Program-made: the position numbers and the translations under genes
Part shown: piece by piece, positions 18,317 through 27,995 of the stretch
Position numbering within the stretch: the stretch's first letter is position 1
Layout of the letters: each line of letters starts with the position of its first letter
Source: Anaerolineaceae bacterium
Lineage (GTDB): Bacteria; Chloroflexota; Anaerolineae; Anaerolineales; Villigracilaceae
Length of the DNA: 64,000 nucleotides
Reading direction: 5' to 3'
NCBI GenBank assembly: GCA_009772985.1
Contig: WOUS01000005.1
Location: forward strand, 1-64,000
The notes under the pieces: model-generated
What the model was told of the DNA's origin: nothing
The model's input: only the letters and a program-made list of their open reading frames with translations
The model's database searches: none

Positions 18317-18436
18317 TCACACAACGAATGTTAATCCTTCAGCGGTCAACTGGCGGTACAGGCCGCGCACCGTCGGCGTGTCGTCCGAGGCGTGGCAGAG
18401 GAAGACTTTCAGTGGGCGGTTTTTGGTTTCGGGCAT
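18317..18436 (-). pseudogene. Truncated TIR-domain gene (first 39 residues)
   Basis: The frame from ATG 18436 reads MPETKNRPLKVFLCHASDDT, then PTVRGLYRQLTAEG, ending at a TGA at 18317. KVFLCHASDD-K-x-VRxLYxxLxxEG is the start of a TIR_2 domain protein. The rest of the domain is missing and the next gene starts its own TIR domain 28 nt downstream. This points to loss or replacement of a second TIR gene in the island. Confidence 0.75.
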
Positions 18437-18458
18437 GGGGTGTCCCCGTGAGACAGCT

Positions 18459-18692
18459 TTAAGCGTAAGCAGCCAGGAAATCGTCCCGCGAAATCCCGGC
18501 CTGGGAGAGAATAGTTCGCAAAGTAGAGGCCTTGATCGTCCGGTGGTTCGGCATGGTCAGCGGTGTGCGCGTTCCATCGAGATTTTCACGCAGCATGGCA
18601 ATGTGATTTCCTTCGCGCACCAGGCGAAAGCCAAGCCGCTCGAACGCCTTGATCACCTTCGCCTTTGGTGCGTCAATAGGAAATTTGGGCAT
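18459..18692 (-). CDS. hicA: HicA-type mRNA interferase toxin
   Basis: 77 residues, a double-stranded-RNA-binding-like fold with the HicA signature: KAFERLGFRLVREGNHIAML (catalytic histidine in GNHI), then TMPNHRTIKASTLRTILSQAGIS. HicA cleaves mRNA and tmRNA. Starts within the stop of the antitoxin gene (TAATG), giving antitoxin-first order and coupling. Confidence 0.92.
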   Translation of the reverse strand: MPKFPIDAPKAKVIKAFERLGFRLVREGNHIAMLRENLDGTRTPLTMPNHRTIKASTLRTILSQAGISRDDFLAAYA

Positions 18693-18919
18693 TAAACCGC
18701 CACTCCCGCCTCGGCAATGAACGCCTCCAGAACAGGCTGCTCTGGATTCAAAACGTCACGGCCAAATGTCTCCAAATGAAACTGGATCGCAGATTTGACA
18801 TCGGACAGGGCTTCTTCGTAAGTATCGCCCTCTCCTACAACAATACCTTTCATTCCCAATGGATAAGCAATATAGCCATCGGGATGTTTTTCGACAATGA
18901 TCTTGAATTGTTGAAGCAT
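18692..18919 (-). CDS. hicB: HicB-type antitoxin
   Basis: 75 residues (start at 18919, GGAGG 5 nt upstream; a 4-residue longer version is possible). FKIIVEKHPDGYIAYPLGMKG and VVGEGDTYEEALSDVKSAIQFHLET are the partial RNase-H-like fold of HicB. No C-terminal DNA-binding domain, so this is the short HicB type and autoregulation may need the complex. Neutralises HicA. Confidence 0.9.
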   Translation of the reverse strand: MLQQFKIIVEKHPDGYIAYPLGMKGIVVGEGDTYEEALSDVKSAIQFHLETFGRDVLNPEQPVLEAFIAEAGVAV

Positions 18920-18954
18920 ATCAGCCTCCATCGCCCATTATACAACACCGCAAA

Positions 18955-18987
18955 ACAAAAAGCCTCGCGGACTTTCATCCACGAGGC
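18955..18987 (-). terminator. Intrinsic terminator after the hemolysin III gene
   Basis: GCCTCGTGGA/TCCGCGAGGC stem (18987-18978 and 18971-18962) with TTTTTGTTTTG following on the minus strand. Nearly identical in design to the terminator at 19755-19780. Confidence 0.85.
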
Positions 18988-19014
18988 CTTTTGACCAAAC
19001 GATCACTGACAAAC

Positions 19015-19662
19015 TCAAACTGGCGCGGCCAGCAGCGCCATCACCGCCACAAAATGCGCCGAGGCGCCGAGCAGGACGAAGATGTGCCAGACTTCGTGGA
19101 AACCGAATTTGCCGGGGGCGAAGTTGAAAATCTTCGTGGCATACACCACCGCGCCGAGCGTGTACACCACTCCGCCCACGATCAGCCAGACCAGGGCGGA
19201 AGCCGGCAGCACGGACGGCATCTGCGGGGCGGCCATGACGCACAGCCAGCCCATCAGCACGTACATGCCCGCGTTCAGCCAGCGCGGCGCGCGGACGTAG
19301 AACACCTTGACCAGAATCCCGGCGAGGGCAATCGTCCAGATGATGGCGAGTAACCCCCAGCGGAAGAAGCCGGTGAAGGCGATGAGACAGAACGGCGTGT
19401 AGGTCCCGGCGATGAGCAGGAAGATGGCGGAATGGTCGAGTTTGCGCAGGATTTGCAGGGTGGCCGGTTTGACCTGCGCCAGGTGGTAGGCGGCGCTGGC
19501 CGAGAACAGGGCCATCAGGCTGAGGCCATAAATGACCACCGAAACGACTTTCGCCGTCCCGTTCCAACCGGCGATGAGCAGGGCGATCTGGCCGAAAAAA
19601 GCGGCGATCGCGCCGCCGAGGTGGGAGAGTCCGTTGAATGGTTCGCGCAGTTTCGAGAGCAT
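19015..19662 (-). CDS. Hemolysin III / YqfA (PAQR-like) membrane protein
   Basis: 215 residues with seven hydrophobic helices. Family marks: EPFNGLSHLGGAIAA at the N-terminus, SAAYHL, LRKLDHSAIFLLIAGTYTPF and the terminal GFHEVWHIFVLLGASAHF. The conserved Ser, Asp and His residues form the metal site of the CREST/PAQR superfamily. Bacterial members are linked to membrane homeostasis and fluidity; the toxin name is historical. Stand-alone gene. Confidence 0.93.
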   Translation of the reverse strand: MLSKLREPFNGLSHLGGAIAAFFGQIALLIAGWNGTAKVVSVVIYGLSLMALFSASAAYHLAQVKPATLQILRKLDHSAIFLLIAGTYTPFCLIAFTGFFRWGLLAIIWTIALAGILVKVFYVRAPRWLNAGMYVLMGWLCVMAAPQMPSVLPASALVWLIVGGVVYTLGAVVYATKIFNFAPGKFGFHEVWHIFVLLGASAHFVAVMALLAAPV

Positions 19663-19674
19663 GGGAGTCCTTTT

Positions 19675-19691
19675 GATGTGACAGTCACATC
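19675..19691. repeat. GATGTGACAGTCACATC palindrome
   Basis: A perfect 8-1-8 palindrome directly upstream of the hemolysin III start. Shares the GTGACAGTCAC core with 7507-7549 and 48591-48627. It could also serve as an operator-like site for this gene. Confidence 0.8.
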
Positions 19692-19754
19692 ATATCCTGC
19701 CCGCGCGAATCCTGCCTGTCTGCTGGCTAACAGGCGGCTATCAAAAAACAAAAA

Positions 19755-19780
19755 GCCTCGCGGACTTTTCTCCGCGAGGC
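19755..19780 (-). terminator. Intrinsic terminator after ahcY
   Basis: Perfect 10-bp stem, GCCTCGCGGA (19755-19764) with TCCGCGAGGC (19771-19780), followed on the minus strand by TTTTTGTTTTTTG. Confidence 0.9.
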
Positions 19781-19782
19781 TC

Positions 19783-19817
19783 CACTGTTCACTGAACACT
19801 GATTACTGAATACTGAC
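19783..19817. repeat. Heptamer-period repeat (5 units)
   Basis: CACTGTT-CACTGAA-CACTGAT-TACTGAA-TACTGAC, abutting the ahcY stop codon. Very like the heptanucleotide STRR repeats known in filamentous cyanobacteria. Confidence 0.75.
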
Positions 19818-21089
<1,272 letters not shown>

Positions 21090-21105
21090 CTATTTTGGTT
21101 TTCAA

Positions 21106-21175
21106 AGAGAGCAGAGAGAAGAGAACAGAGAACAGTTTACCATTCACTATTCTCTACTCTCTGTTCTCTAATCTC
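21106..21175. repeat. Heptamer-period repeat (10 units) arranged as an inverted repeat
   Basis: Ten 7-nt units from AGAGAGC-AGAGAGA-AGAGAAC-AGAGAAC on the left to TACTCTC-TGTTCTC-TAATCTC on the right. The two halves are complementary and can fold into a long hairpin between the kinase and ahcY genes. The last unit includes the kinase stop codon. Confidence 0.8.
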
Positions 21176-22127
21176 TCAACAACTCATTCAGTTTACCACC
21201 ATCATCGAAATGCTCGCGGAAGCGCGCCACAAACTCGGCGCGGGTGTACGCGTGGCTCTGCGGCCCTTTCTGCTCCAGGCAGTAGACTGCCGCCAGCGAA
21301 CCGATCTCGCCGCACAGTTTCCAGTCGAAGCCGTGGGCGTACCCAGACAGGAACCCGCCGCGGAAGGCGTCGCCCACGCCGGTCGGGTCCACGATCTGCC
21401 GCTCCGGCACGGTCGGGATGAAGACCTGTTCGCCGTTCGTGTACAGGTCCGCGCCATCCTTGCCGCGCGTCACCACCAGCACCTGCACGTGGCGCAGCAT
21501 CTGCTCCAGTTCCCAGCCGGTTTTTTTGGAGATCAGCCCGAACTCGTAATCGTTGGCGAACAGGAACTGCGCCCCTTCCATGTCGCGCGCCAGTTCCGCC
21601 CCCTCCAGCCGCAGGACCTGCTGGCTGGGGTCGTACAGGTACGGAATTTCCAACTGACGGCACTCGGCCGGGAACTTCATCATCGCGTCCGGCGCGTTCG
21701 GCGAGACGATGACCAGGTCGGGCCGCGGCCGGACCCCGGTCAGGCTCTGCTGCGAGGCGACGCCCATCGCCCCCGGATAGAACGAGGCGATCTGCGCGTT
21801 CGACCGGTCGGTGGTGGCGAAGAACGAGGCGGTGAACAGGCCCGGCACGACCTCCATCAGGGACGTGTCCACGCCGGCCTTGTCCAGCCAGGCGCGGTAT
21901 TCGGCGAAATCCTCGCCGACGGTTGCCAGCACGCGCGGACGCTGGCCGAGCAGGGCCATCGTGTAGGCGATGTTGGGGGCCACGCCGCCGCGCTGGCGCG
22001 ACATCGAGTCGACCAGGAACGACAGGCTGATCTGCTCCAGCCGTTCGGGCAGGATCTGTTCCTTGAACAGGCCGGGGAAGGTCATCAGGTAGTCGTAGGC
22101 GACAGAGCCGGTTAAGAGAATATCCAT
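21168..22127 (-). CDS. PfkB-family kinase, probably adenosine kinase
   Basis: 319 residues. RQRGGVAPNIAYTMALLG is the N-terminal PfkB substrate motif and DPTGVGDAFRGGFLSG the C-terminal ATP/anion-hole motif with the catalytic Asp. The start at 22127 is used because upstream codons come from a repeat. Position between ahcY and mtnA suggests that it phosphorylates adenosine from SAH hydrolysis to AMP. The family also contains ribokinase and fructokinase, so the substrate is inferred from context. Confidence 0.85.
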   Translation of the reverse strand: MDILLTGSVAYDYLMTFPGLFKEQILPERLEQISLSFLVDSMSRQRGGVAPNIAYTMALLGQRPRVLATVGEDFAEYRAWLDKAGVDTSLMEVVPGLFTASFFATTDRSNAQIASFYPGAMGVASQQSLTGVRPRPDLVIVSPNAPDAMMKFPAECRQLEIPYLYDPSQQVLRLEGAELARDMEGAQFLFANDYEFGLISKKTGWELEQMLRHVQVLVVTRGKDGADLYTNGEQVFIPTVPERQIVDPTGVGDAFRGGFLSGYAHGFDWKLCGEIGSLAAVYCLEQKGPQSHAYTRAEFVARFREHFDDGGKLNELLRD

Positions 22128-22138
22128 TTCACATTCCT

Positions 22139-22217
22139 TGTAGGGGCAGGCCTGTGTGCCTGCCCGGGCGGACACGGGCGGACACGGGCGGACACGGGCG
22201 GACACATAGGTCCGCCC

Positions 22218-22223
<6 letters not shown>
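22139..22223. repeat. Composite repeat with four 10-bp tandem units
   Basis: TGTAGGGGC at 22139 and GCCCCTACA ending at 22223 are inverted ends. Inside, CGGGCGGACA is repeated four times without change (22165-22204). The mtnA stop codon lies within the right end, so the last codons of mtnA derive from the element. Confidence 0.8.
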
Positions 22224-23255
<1,032 letters not shown>

Positions 23256-23339
23256 GGTCAGGCAGGCAACGACGCCCTCGTTCGAGAGCGTCGGTGAAAG
23301 CGGGCGAAGTTTATCACGGCAGGGATGGATTGGCAAGCA

Positions 23340-23368
23340 TTGACACCCCCCTTTTTCTCAATTATAAG
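23340..23368 (+). promoter_or_regulatory. Promoter of the lytic transglycosylase gene, leaderless type
   Basis: TTGACA (23340-23345), 17-bp spacer, TATAAG (23363-23368). Transcription would begin about 7 nt later, at the ATG (23376). No Shine-Dalgarno sequence is present. The overlapping ATTATA (23361-23366) reads TATAAT on the minus strand and may serve mtnA. Confidence 0.75.
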
Positions 23369-23375
23369 CATCGTT

Positions 23376-25694
23376 ATGAATAGACTCCGCATCCTGACCG
23401 GACTCTTACTGGCGCTCGCGCTGACCGCCTGCAACCTCCCCGCGCCGACCGCCATCCCCACCGGGACCGTAAGCCTGCCGCCGCCCACGAGCACAGACGC
23501 CGCCTCCAGCCCGGTCCCGCCCACCGCCTCCCCCGCCTCCACCTCCACCCCGTTCGTCAGCATCGCTTCCGGCGACCAGGCCCTGATGGACGGCGACTAC
23601 ATGCGGGCGCGTAACGAATACCGCGCCGCCTACAACGCCTCAGGCGCGCCCGAAACGCGCGCCGCCGCCCTGTGGGGCCTGGGACGCGTCGAATACGAAA
23701 GCGGCAACTACGCCCAGACACTCCTGGCGCTGCGCGAACTGATCTATTACTACGGCGATACCCAGAAAGCCCCCTATGCCTACTTCCTGATGGCCGAGAC
23801 GCTGATGGAATTGGACCGCACCCAGGAAGCCGCCACCTATTATTCGCTCTACCTGTCCATCAGGCCGGGGGTGATTGATGCGTACGTCCAGGAACGGCTC
23901 GGCGACACCCTGTCGGCGGACGGGAATCCCTCCGCCGCCATTTCGGCCTACCAGGCCGCGCTGGCCGCCCCGCACCTGGGCGAGGCATTTCCCCTGCAAG
24001 TCAAACTGGCGCGCGCCTTCGCCGCCTCCGGGGATGCGGTCACCGCCCAGGCCATGTTCGACGACATCGCCTCCCGCAGCGGGGACTACAGCCTCAGAGC
24101 GCAGATGGACCTGCTGGCCGGGCAACTGCATCTCACGCTGGGCGAGAACGACCTGGCATACGAACACTTCCTCCACACCGTCGAAAACTACCCCCAGGCC
24201 TACGACTCCTACACCGCCCTCGTCATCCTGGTGGAGGCCGGCGTTCCGGTGGACGACTTCCAGCGCGGGCTGGTGGATTATTACGTTGGACAGTATGGAT
24301 TTGCCCTCGAGGCCTTCGACCGCTACCTGGACTCCAACCCGCAGAACGACGGCTCCGTGCATTATTACAGAGCGCTGGTCCTGCGCGCCCAGGGGGAATC
24401 CGCACAGGCCGTGGCAGAATGGACCGTGTTCATCGAGGGCTATTCCGACAACGCCCTGTGGCTCGACGCATGGGAAGACAAATCCTACACCCAGTGGGCC
24501 TACCTGGACCAGTACGACGCCGCCGCGCAGACCCTGCTTGATTTCGTGCGCGCCGTGCCGGGAAGTTCCAGCGCGCCCTACGAACTGCTGGTGGCCGGCC
24601 GCGTCCAGGAACGCGGCGGGAAACTGGCCGAGGCCGCCGCCACCTGGGAGCGCATCGGCAACGAATACCCCAACAGTTCCTTCGCCCCGCAGGCGGTGTT
24701 CTGGGCGGGCATCGCCCGTTACCGCCTCGGCCGGCTGGATGACGCCCACGCGGCGCAGACGGCCTTCCAGCAGGCCGCGGCCCTCGATCCGACCGGCTAT
24801 TACAGCGAGCGCGCCCGCGACATCCTGCTCGGACGTCCGGTTTTCGACCCGCCGCCCGCCTACGACCTGGACTTCGACCTGATCGCCGAACAGGAAGCCG
24901 CCGAAGCCTGGATCCGCCTGACCTTCAACCTGCCCGCCGATACCGACCTGAGTCACATCGGCGCCATCGGCGCGGACCCGCGCCTGGTGCGCGGCACAGA
25001 ATTCTGGCGGCTCGGCCTGTACGACGAGGCGCGCCGGGAGTTCGAGGACCTGCGCCAGGCCGTCAACCAGGACCCGGCCGACAGTTACCGGCTGGCGAAC
25101 TACCTGCTCGACCTGGGCATGTACCGGGTGGCGATCAACGCCGCCCGCCAGGTGCTCACCCTGGCCGGCATGGACACCAACGCCAAGGCCCTGGCCGCGC
25201 CGGCCTACTTCAGTCACGTTCGGTACGGGCCGTACTACCAGGAACTGGTCATCCCTGCCGCCGGGGAAAACAATCTCGATCCCCTGTTCATTTTTTCGGT
25301 CATGCGGCAGGAGAGCCTGTTCGAGGGCTTCGTGCGCTCGGAGGCCGGAGCGCGCGGCCTGATGCAGATCATGCCCGATACGGGGCAGTCCATCGTCGAG
25401 AATTACGGCTGGCCGCCCGAATACTCCGCCGACGACCTGTACCGGCCGCAGGTCAGCGTGAGGCTCGGCGCGCACCACCTGATGACCGGACGCGTCTACT
25501 TCGGCGGCGATCTGTATGCCTCCCTGGCATCCTACAACGCCGGCATCGGCAGCGCCATCATCTGGGACGGGCTGGCCGGGAACGACCCCGACCTGTTCGT
25601 GGAGATCGTCCGCTACGAGGAGACGCGCGCCTACATCCGCGGCATCTACGAGATTTTTGTCATCTACCGGTCGCTGTACGGGACGATCCCGTAA
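23376..25694 (+). CDS. TPR-containing soluble lytic transglycosylase lipoprotein (Slt70-like)
   Basis: 772 residues. A lipoprotein signal ends at LALTAC (Cys19), followed by a Pro/Thr/Ser-rich linker. Residues ~60-600 are TPR-like repeats (LWGLGRVEYESGNYAQTLLAL, YSLYLSIRPG, AYNASG...). The C-terminal SLT domain has the catalytic glutamate in VMRQESLFEG, then GARGLMQIMPDTG and SLASYNAGIG. It cleaves the glycan strand of peptidoglycan to 1,6-anhydro products, anchored on the membrane surface. It points to a peptidoglycan-containing cell envelope. Confidence 0.93.
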   Translation: MNRLRILTGLLLALALTACNLPAPTAIPTGTVSLPPPTSTDAASSPVPPTASPASTSTPFVSIASGDQALMDGDYMRARNEYRAAYNASGAPETRAAALWGLGRVEYESGNYAQTLLALRELIYYYGDTQKAPYAYFLMAETLMELDRTQEAATYYSLYLSIRPGVIDAYVQERLGDTLSADGNPSAAISAYQAALAAPHLGEAFPLQVKLARAFAASGDAVTAQAMFDDIASRSGDYSLRAQMDLLAGQLHLTLGENDLAYEHFLHTVENYPQAYDSYTALVILVEAGVPVDDFQRGLVDYYVGQYGFALEAFDRYLDSNPQNDGSVHYYRALVLRAQGESAQAVAEWTVFIEGYSDNALWLDAWEDKSYTQWAYLDQYDAAAQTLLDFVRAVPGSSSAPYELLVAGRVQERGGKLAEAAATWERIGNEYPNSSFAPQAVFWAGIARYRLGRLDDAHAAQTAFQQAAALDPTGYYSERARDILLGRPVFDPPPAYDLDFDLIAEQEAAEAWIRLTFNLPADTDLSHIGAIGADPRLVRGTEFWRLGLYDEARREFEDLRQAVNQDPADSYRLANYLLDLGMYRVAINAARQVLTLAGMDTNAKALAAPAYFSHVRYGPYYQELVIPAAGENNLDPLFIFSVMRQESLFEGFVRSEAGARGLMQIMPDTGQSIVENYGWPPEYSADDLYRPQVSVRLGAHHLMTGRVYFGGDLYASLASYNAGIGSAIIWDGLAGNDPDLFVEIVRYEETRAYIRGIYEIFVIYRSLYGTIP

Positions 25695-25820
25695 AGGGGA
25701 AGCGGTACACGGACTGCACGGATTTGCAGATTTTCACGGAAAGCCCAAAGAACAATCCGTTTCCCTCCGTGTAGTCCGCGAAATCCGTGTCCAAAAAGGT
25801 TTTCCCCCACCGGACCCAAA

Positions 25821-25852
25821 AAACTTCCGCGAGCGCCTGCCCGCGGAAGTTT
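25821..25852. terminator. Bidirectional terminator
   Basis: Perfect 11-bp stem AAACTTCCGCG (25821-25831) with CGCGGAAGTTT (25842-25852), 10-nt loop, between the convergent transglycosylase and YggU genes. Upstream 25700-25800 holds copies of an ACACGGACT/AGTCCG-type repeat (TCCGTGTAGTCCGCGAAATC). Confidence 0.85.
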
Positions 25853-25855
25853 GCT

Positions 25856-26167
25856 TTAACCCAGATGTTCCACAATCTTTTTATGGACCGTGACCGCGTC
25901 CATATCCATGACCGAGATCAGTTTATCCCTTCCGGTTGCGCCGGCCACCACCTCGAGCCGGGAGGGTGCCACCCCCAGCACCTGCCCGAGGAATTTGAGC
26001 AGCGCCTCGTTGGCCTGACCGTTCGCCGGCGGCGCGGTGACGTGCACCTTCACCGTCCCGTCGCTCAGCACCTCCACGATCTCGTTCTTGCTGGCGCGCG
26101 GCGTAACCCGCACCGCCAGGGCCGCGCCTTTCCTGCCATCATGCAACCGGAATTTTCTGGGCGTCAT
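25856..26167 (-). CDS. YggU/DUF167 family protein
   Basis: 103 residues. AALAVRVTPRASKNEIVEV, VKVHVTAPPANGQANEALLKFLGQVLGV and SRLEVVAGATGRDKLISV are the whole DUF167 domain. Function unknown; in many bacteria the gene sits with yggT and yggS, as here. The start at 26167 with GAGGT 7 nt upstream is preferred over 26182. Confidence 0.9.
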   Translation of the reverse strand: MTPRKFRLHDGRKGAALAVRVTPRASKNEIVEVLSDGTVKVHVTAPPANGQANEALLKFLGQVLGVAPSRLEVVAGATGRDKLISVMDMDAVTVHKKIVEHLG

Positions 26168-26178
26168 GTCATCACCTC

Positions 26179-26448
26179 TCACAGAAGATAAAGAAGACTG
26201 CGCAAAGCGTATGATACCACTTCCACCAGAATAATTAATACCAGCGGGCTGAGGTCGAACATACCCACCGGAGGTACTATCCGCCGGATGGGCGCCAGCA
26301 TCGGGTTGACGATCCGGTCGAGAGTCCGGCGCAGCGGATGGTACGGGCTGAGGAAATAGGTCAGCAGCGAAGCGACAATGACCAGCAGGATGATCAGGTC
26401 GGCAATGATGCCGACGATGCGCGCCAGCCAGTAAGCAACGATACTCAT
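26179..26448 (-). CDS. YggT family membrane protein
   Basis: 89 residues with two transmembrane helices around the conserved SPYHPLRRTLDRIVNPMLAPIRR loop. YggT (YlmG) proteins occur near cell-division and yggS genes and have been linked to osmotic tolerance and nucleoid or division processes. 11 nt upstream of yggU. Confidence 0.92.
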   Translation of the reverse strand: MSIVAYWLARIVGIIADLIILLVIVASLLTYFLSPYHPLRRTLDRIVNPMLAPIRRIVPPVGMFDLSPLVLIILVEVVSYALRSLLYLL

Positions 26449-26457
26449 GACACCTCT

Positions 26458-27183
26458 CTATCCGGGCCGCGGCCCCAGGATGGCCTGCCCCACCCGCACG
26501 AATGTTGCGCCTTCCTCGACTGCGGCGATGAAATCGGCGCTCGTGCCCATCGAGAGTTCGCTCCAGTCCGCGTGCGGGAGGCGGGCGGCGAGGAATTCCC
26601 GCAGGCGGCGCAAGCGTTGGAAATACGGGCGCGTCTGCTCGGGGTCGTCAAAATAAGGCGGCATGGTCATCAGCCCGCGCACGCGCAGGTGTGGGAATTC
26701 CGTCAGCGGAGCGAGGGCCGGCGCGAGGTCCGGCCAGCCGCGCTCGTCCCAGGCCACGAAGCCGAACTTGCTCCCCTCCCCGCTGACGTTCACCTCCAGC
26801 AGGACGGGCAGCGTCCGGTTCGCTTCGGCGCAGAACCGCTCCAGCCGGGCAGCCAGTTTCAGGCTGTCGAGCGAGTGCAGCATGGAAAAGTTCGCCGCCA
26901 CCAGCCCGGCCTTGCGCCCCTGGACGTGGCCGATCATGTGCCATTCTACCGCGGAATTTTGCAGGGCAGAAATTTTTCCCGCGGCTTCCTCGGCATAGTT
27001 TTCCCCAAGAATGGACGCCCCGGCCTCGATTGCTGCCCGGACGACCACCAGCGGCTGGGACTTGGTCACCACCACCAGGCGCACCGCATCCGGGCCGCGG
27101 CCGGACCGGGAGGCGGCCCCGGCAATCTGGCCGAGCGCCCATTGATAGCGTTCGCGGATCGAGGAGAGGAGGGGTTCGTTCAT
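26458..27183 (-). CDS. yggS: YggS/PLPBP-family pyridoxal-phosphate-binding protein
   Basis: 241 residues. VRLVVVTKSQP carries the PLP lysine (K41), followed by LGENYAEE, EWHMIGHVQGRK, LLEVNVSGEGSKFGF, LMTMPPYFDDPE, LSMGTSADFIAAVEEGATFVRVGQAILGPR. Single-domain alanine-racemase-like fold; it keeps PLP and amino acid pools balanced and has no known enzyme activity. Start at 27183, immediately after a palindrome; the much longer open frame upstream is not coding. Confidence 0.95.
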   Translation of the reverse strand: MNEPLLSSIRERYQWALGQIAGAASRSGRGPDAVRLVVVTKSQPLVVVRAAIEAGASILGENYAEEAAGKISALQNSAVEWHMIGHVQGRKAGLVAANFSMLHSLDSLKLAARLERFCAEANRTLPVLLEVNVSGEGSKFGFVAWDERGWPDLAPALAPLTEFPHLRVRGLMTMPPYFDDPEQTRPYFQRLRRLREFLAARLPHADWSELSMGTSADFIAAVEEGATFVRVGQAILGPRPG

Positions 27184-27188
27184 AAGTT

Positions 27189-27216
27189 GTAGGACAAATC
27201 TGTAGATTTGTCCTAC
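27189..27216. repeat. Perfect 12-bp inverted repeat
   Basis: GTAGGACAAATC (27189-27200) and GATTTGTCCTAC (27205-27216) around TGTA. It forms almost the entire gap between pgeF and yggS and includes the pgeF stop codon. Confidence 0.85.
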
Positions 27217-27992
27217 TTCAACCCAATCATAGCACCAAACCGGCCGGTGCGGCCTTTTTCGGCGCGGTGGGAATACCAGTCGTCGAGAGCGCAGGCCGTG
27301 CAAAGGCCGGAGGTTTCGACCTGCCGAACGCCCGCCCGTTCGAGCAGCAGACGGTTGGCCGTCCACAGGTCGAAGTACGCCTGCCCATCGCGGGATGTCA
27401 GCAGACCGGCGGCATCCTGCCCGAAGGCCTGCCGCACCTGCGTGACCACGTCCGCGCCCACTGCGTAATGGTCCGGCCCGATGGAGGGGCCGATGGCGGC
27501 GAGCACGTCCGCCGGGTCCGAACCGAAGCGGGCGTGCATGGACTCCACCGCGGCGCGCGCCGTGCCGCGCACCGTGCCAAGCCAGCCGGCGTGGGCGATG
27601 CCGGCCACTTTGCGGACCGGGTCGTGGAGCAGGATCGGGACGCAGTCGGCGAAGCGCATGAGCAGGGTGAGGCCCGGCCGGTCGGTCAGGATGATGTCGG
27701 CCTGCTGGTGCGGGGAGTCGGGCGGGTGCGGGGCTTCGGCAATGGCGACATCCACGCCGTGCACCTGCCAGACGTCGAACAGGCTGGCGGGATCGCGATC
27801 CACGGCGGCGAAGGCGCGCATCCGGTTTTCGCGCACCCGGTCGAGGTTGTCGCCGACGGTGCTGCCCAGGTTGAGCGAGTCCCACGGGTCCGGGCTGGTT
27901 CCGCCCTGACGGGTGAAAACGGCCTGGAGCAGGTCCGGGCCGAAAGAGTCGAACTGGTAGAGGCGGAGTCCGCCGCGCGGGAGGAAAGGCAT
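27213..27992 (-). CDS. pgeF: Peptidoglycan editing factor PgeF / multicopper-polyphenol-oxidase-fold protein (YfiH, YlmD)
   Basis: 259 residues. The zinc/active-site motifs QVHGVDV, RFADCVPILL and GIAHAGWLGTVRGTA are in order, followed by AIGPSIGPDHYAVG. The family has purine nucleoside phosphorylase/adenosine deaminase activity in vitro and prevents mis-incorporation of serine into peptidoglycan in E. coli. It forms the classical pgeF-yggS-yggT run. Starts 4 nt after the upstream gene's stop. Confidence 0.93.
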   Translation of the reverse strand: MPFLPRGGLRLYQFDSFGPDLLQAVFTRQGGTSPDPWDSLNLGSTVGDNLDRVRENRMRAFAAVDRDPASLFDVWQVHGVDVAIAEAPHPPDSPHQQADIILTDRPGLTLLMRFADCVPILLHDPVRKVAGIAHAGWLGTVRGTARAAVESMHARFGSDPADVLAAIGPSIGPDHYAVGADVVTQVRQAFGQDAAGLLTSRDGQAYFDLWTANRLLLERAGVRQVETSGLCTACALDDWYSHRAEKGRTGRFGAMIGLK

Positions 27993-27995
27993 GGG

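Noticed and set aside
22165-22204. Possible CRISPR array (short direct repeats)
   Set aside because: Repeats are 10 bp, directly adjacent and without spacers; there are no cas genes.
23640-25478. A 612-codon minus-strand open frame opposite the lytic transglycosylase
   Set aside because: It lies entirely within a clear lipoprotein/TPR/SLT gene and has the low-complexity Gly/Val/Arg composition of antisense shadows in GC-rich DNA.
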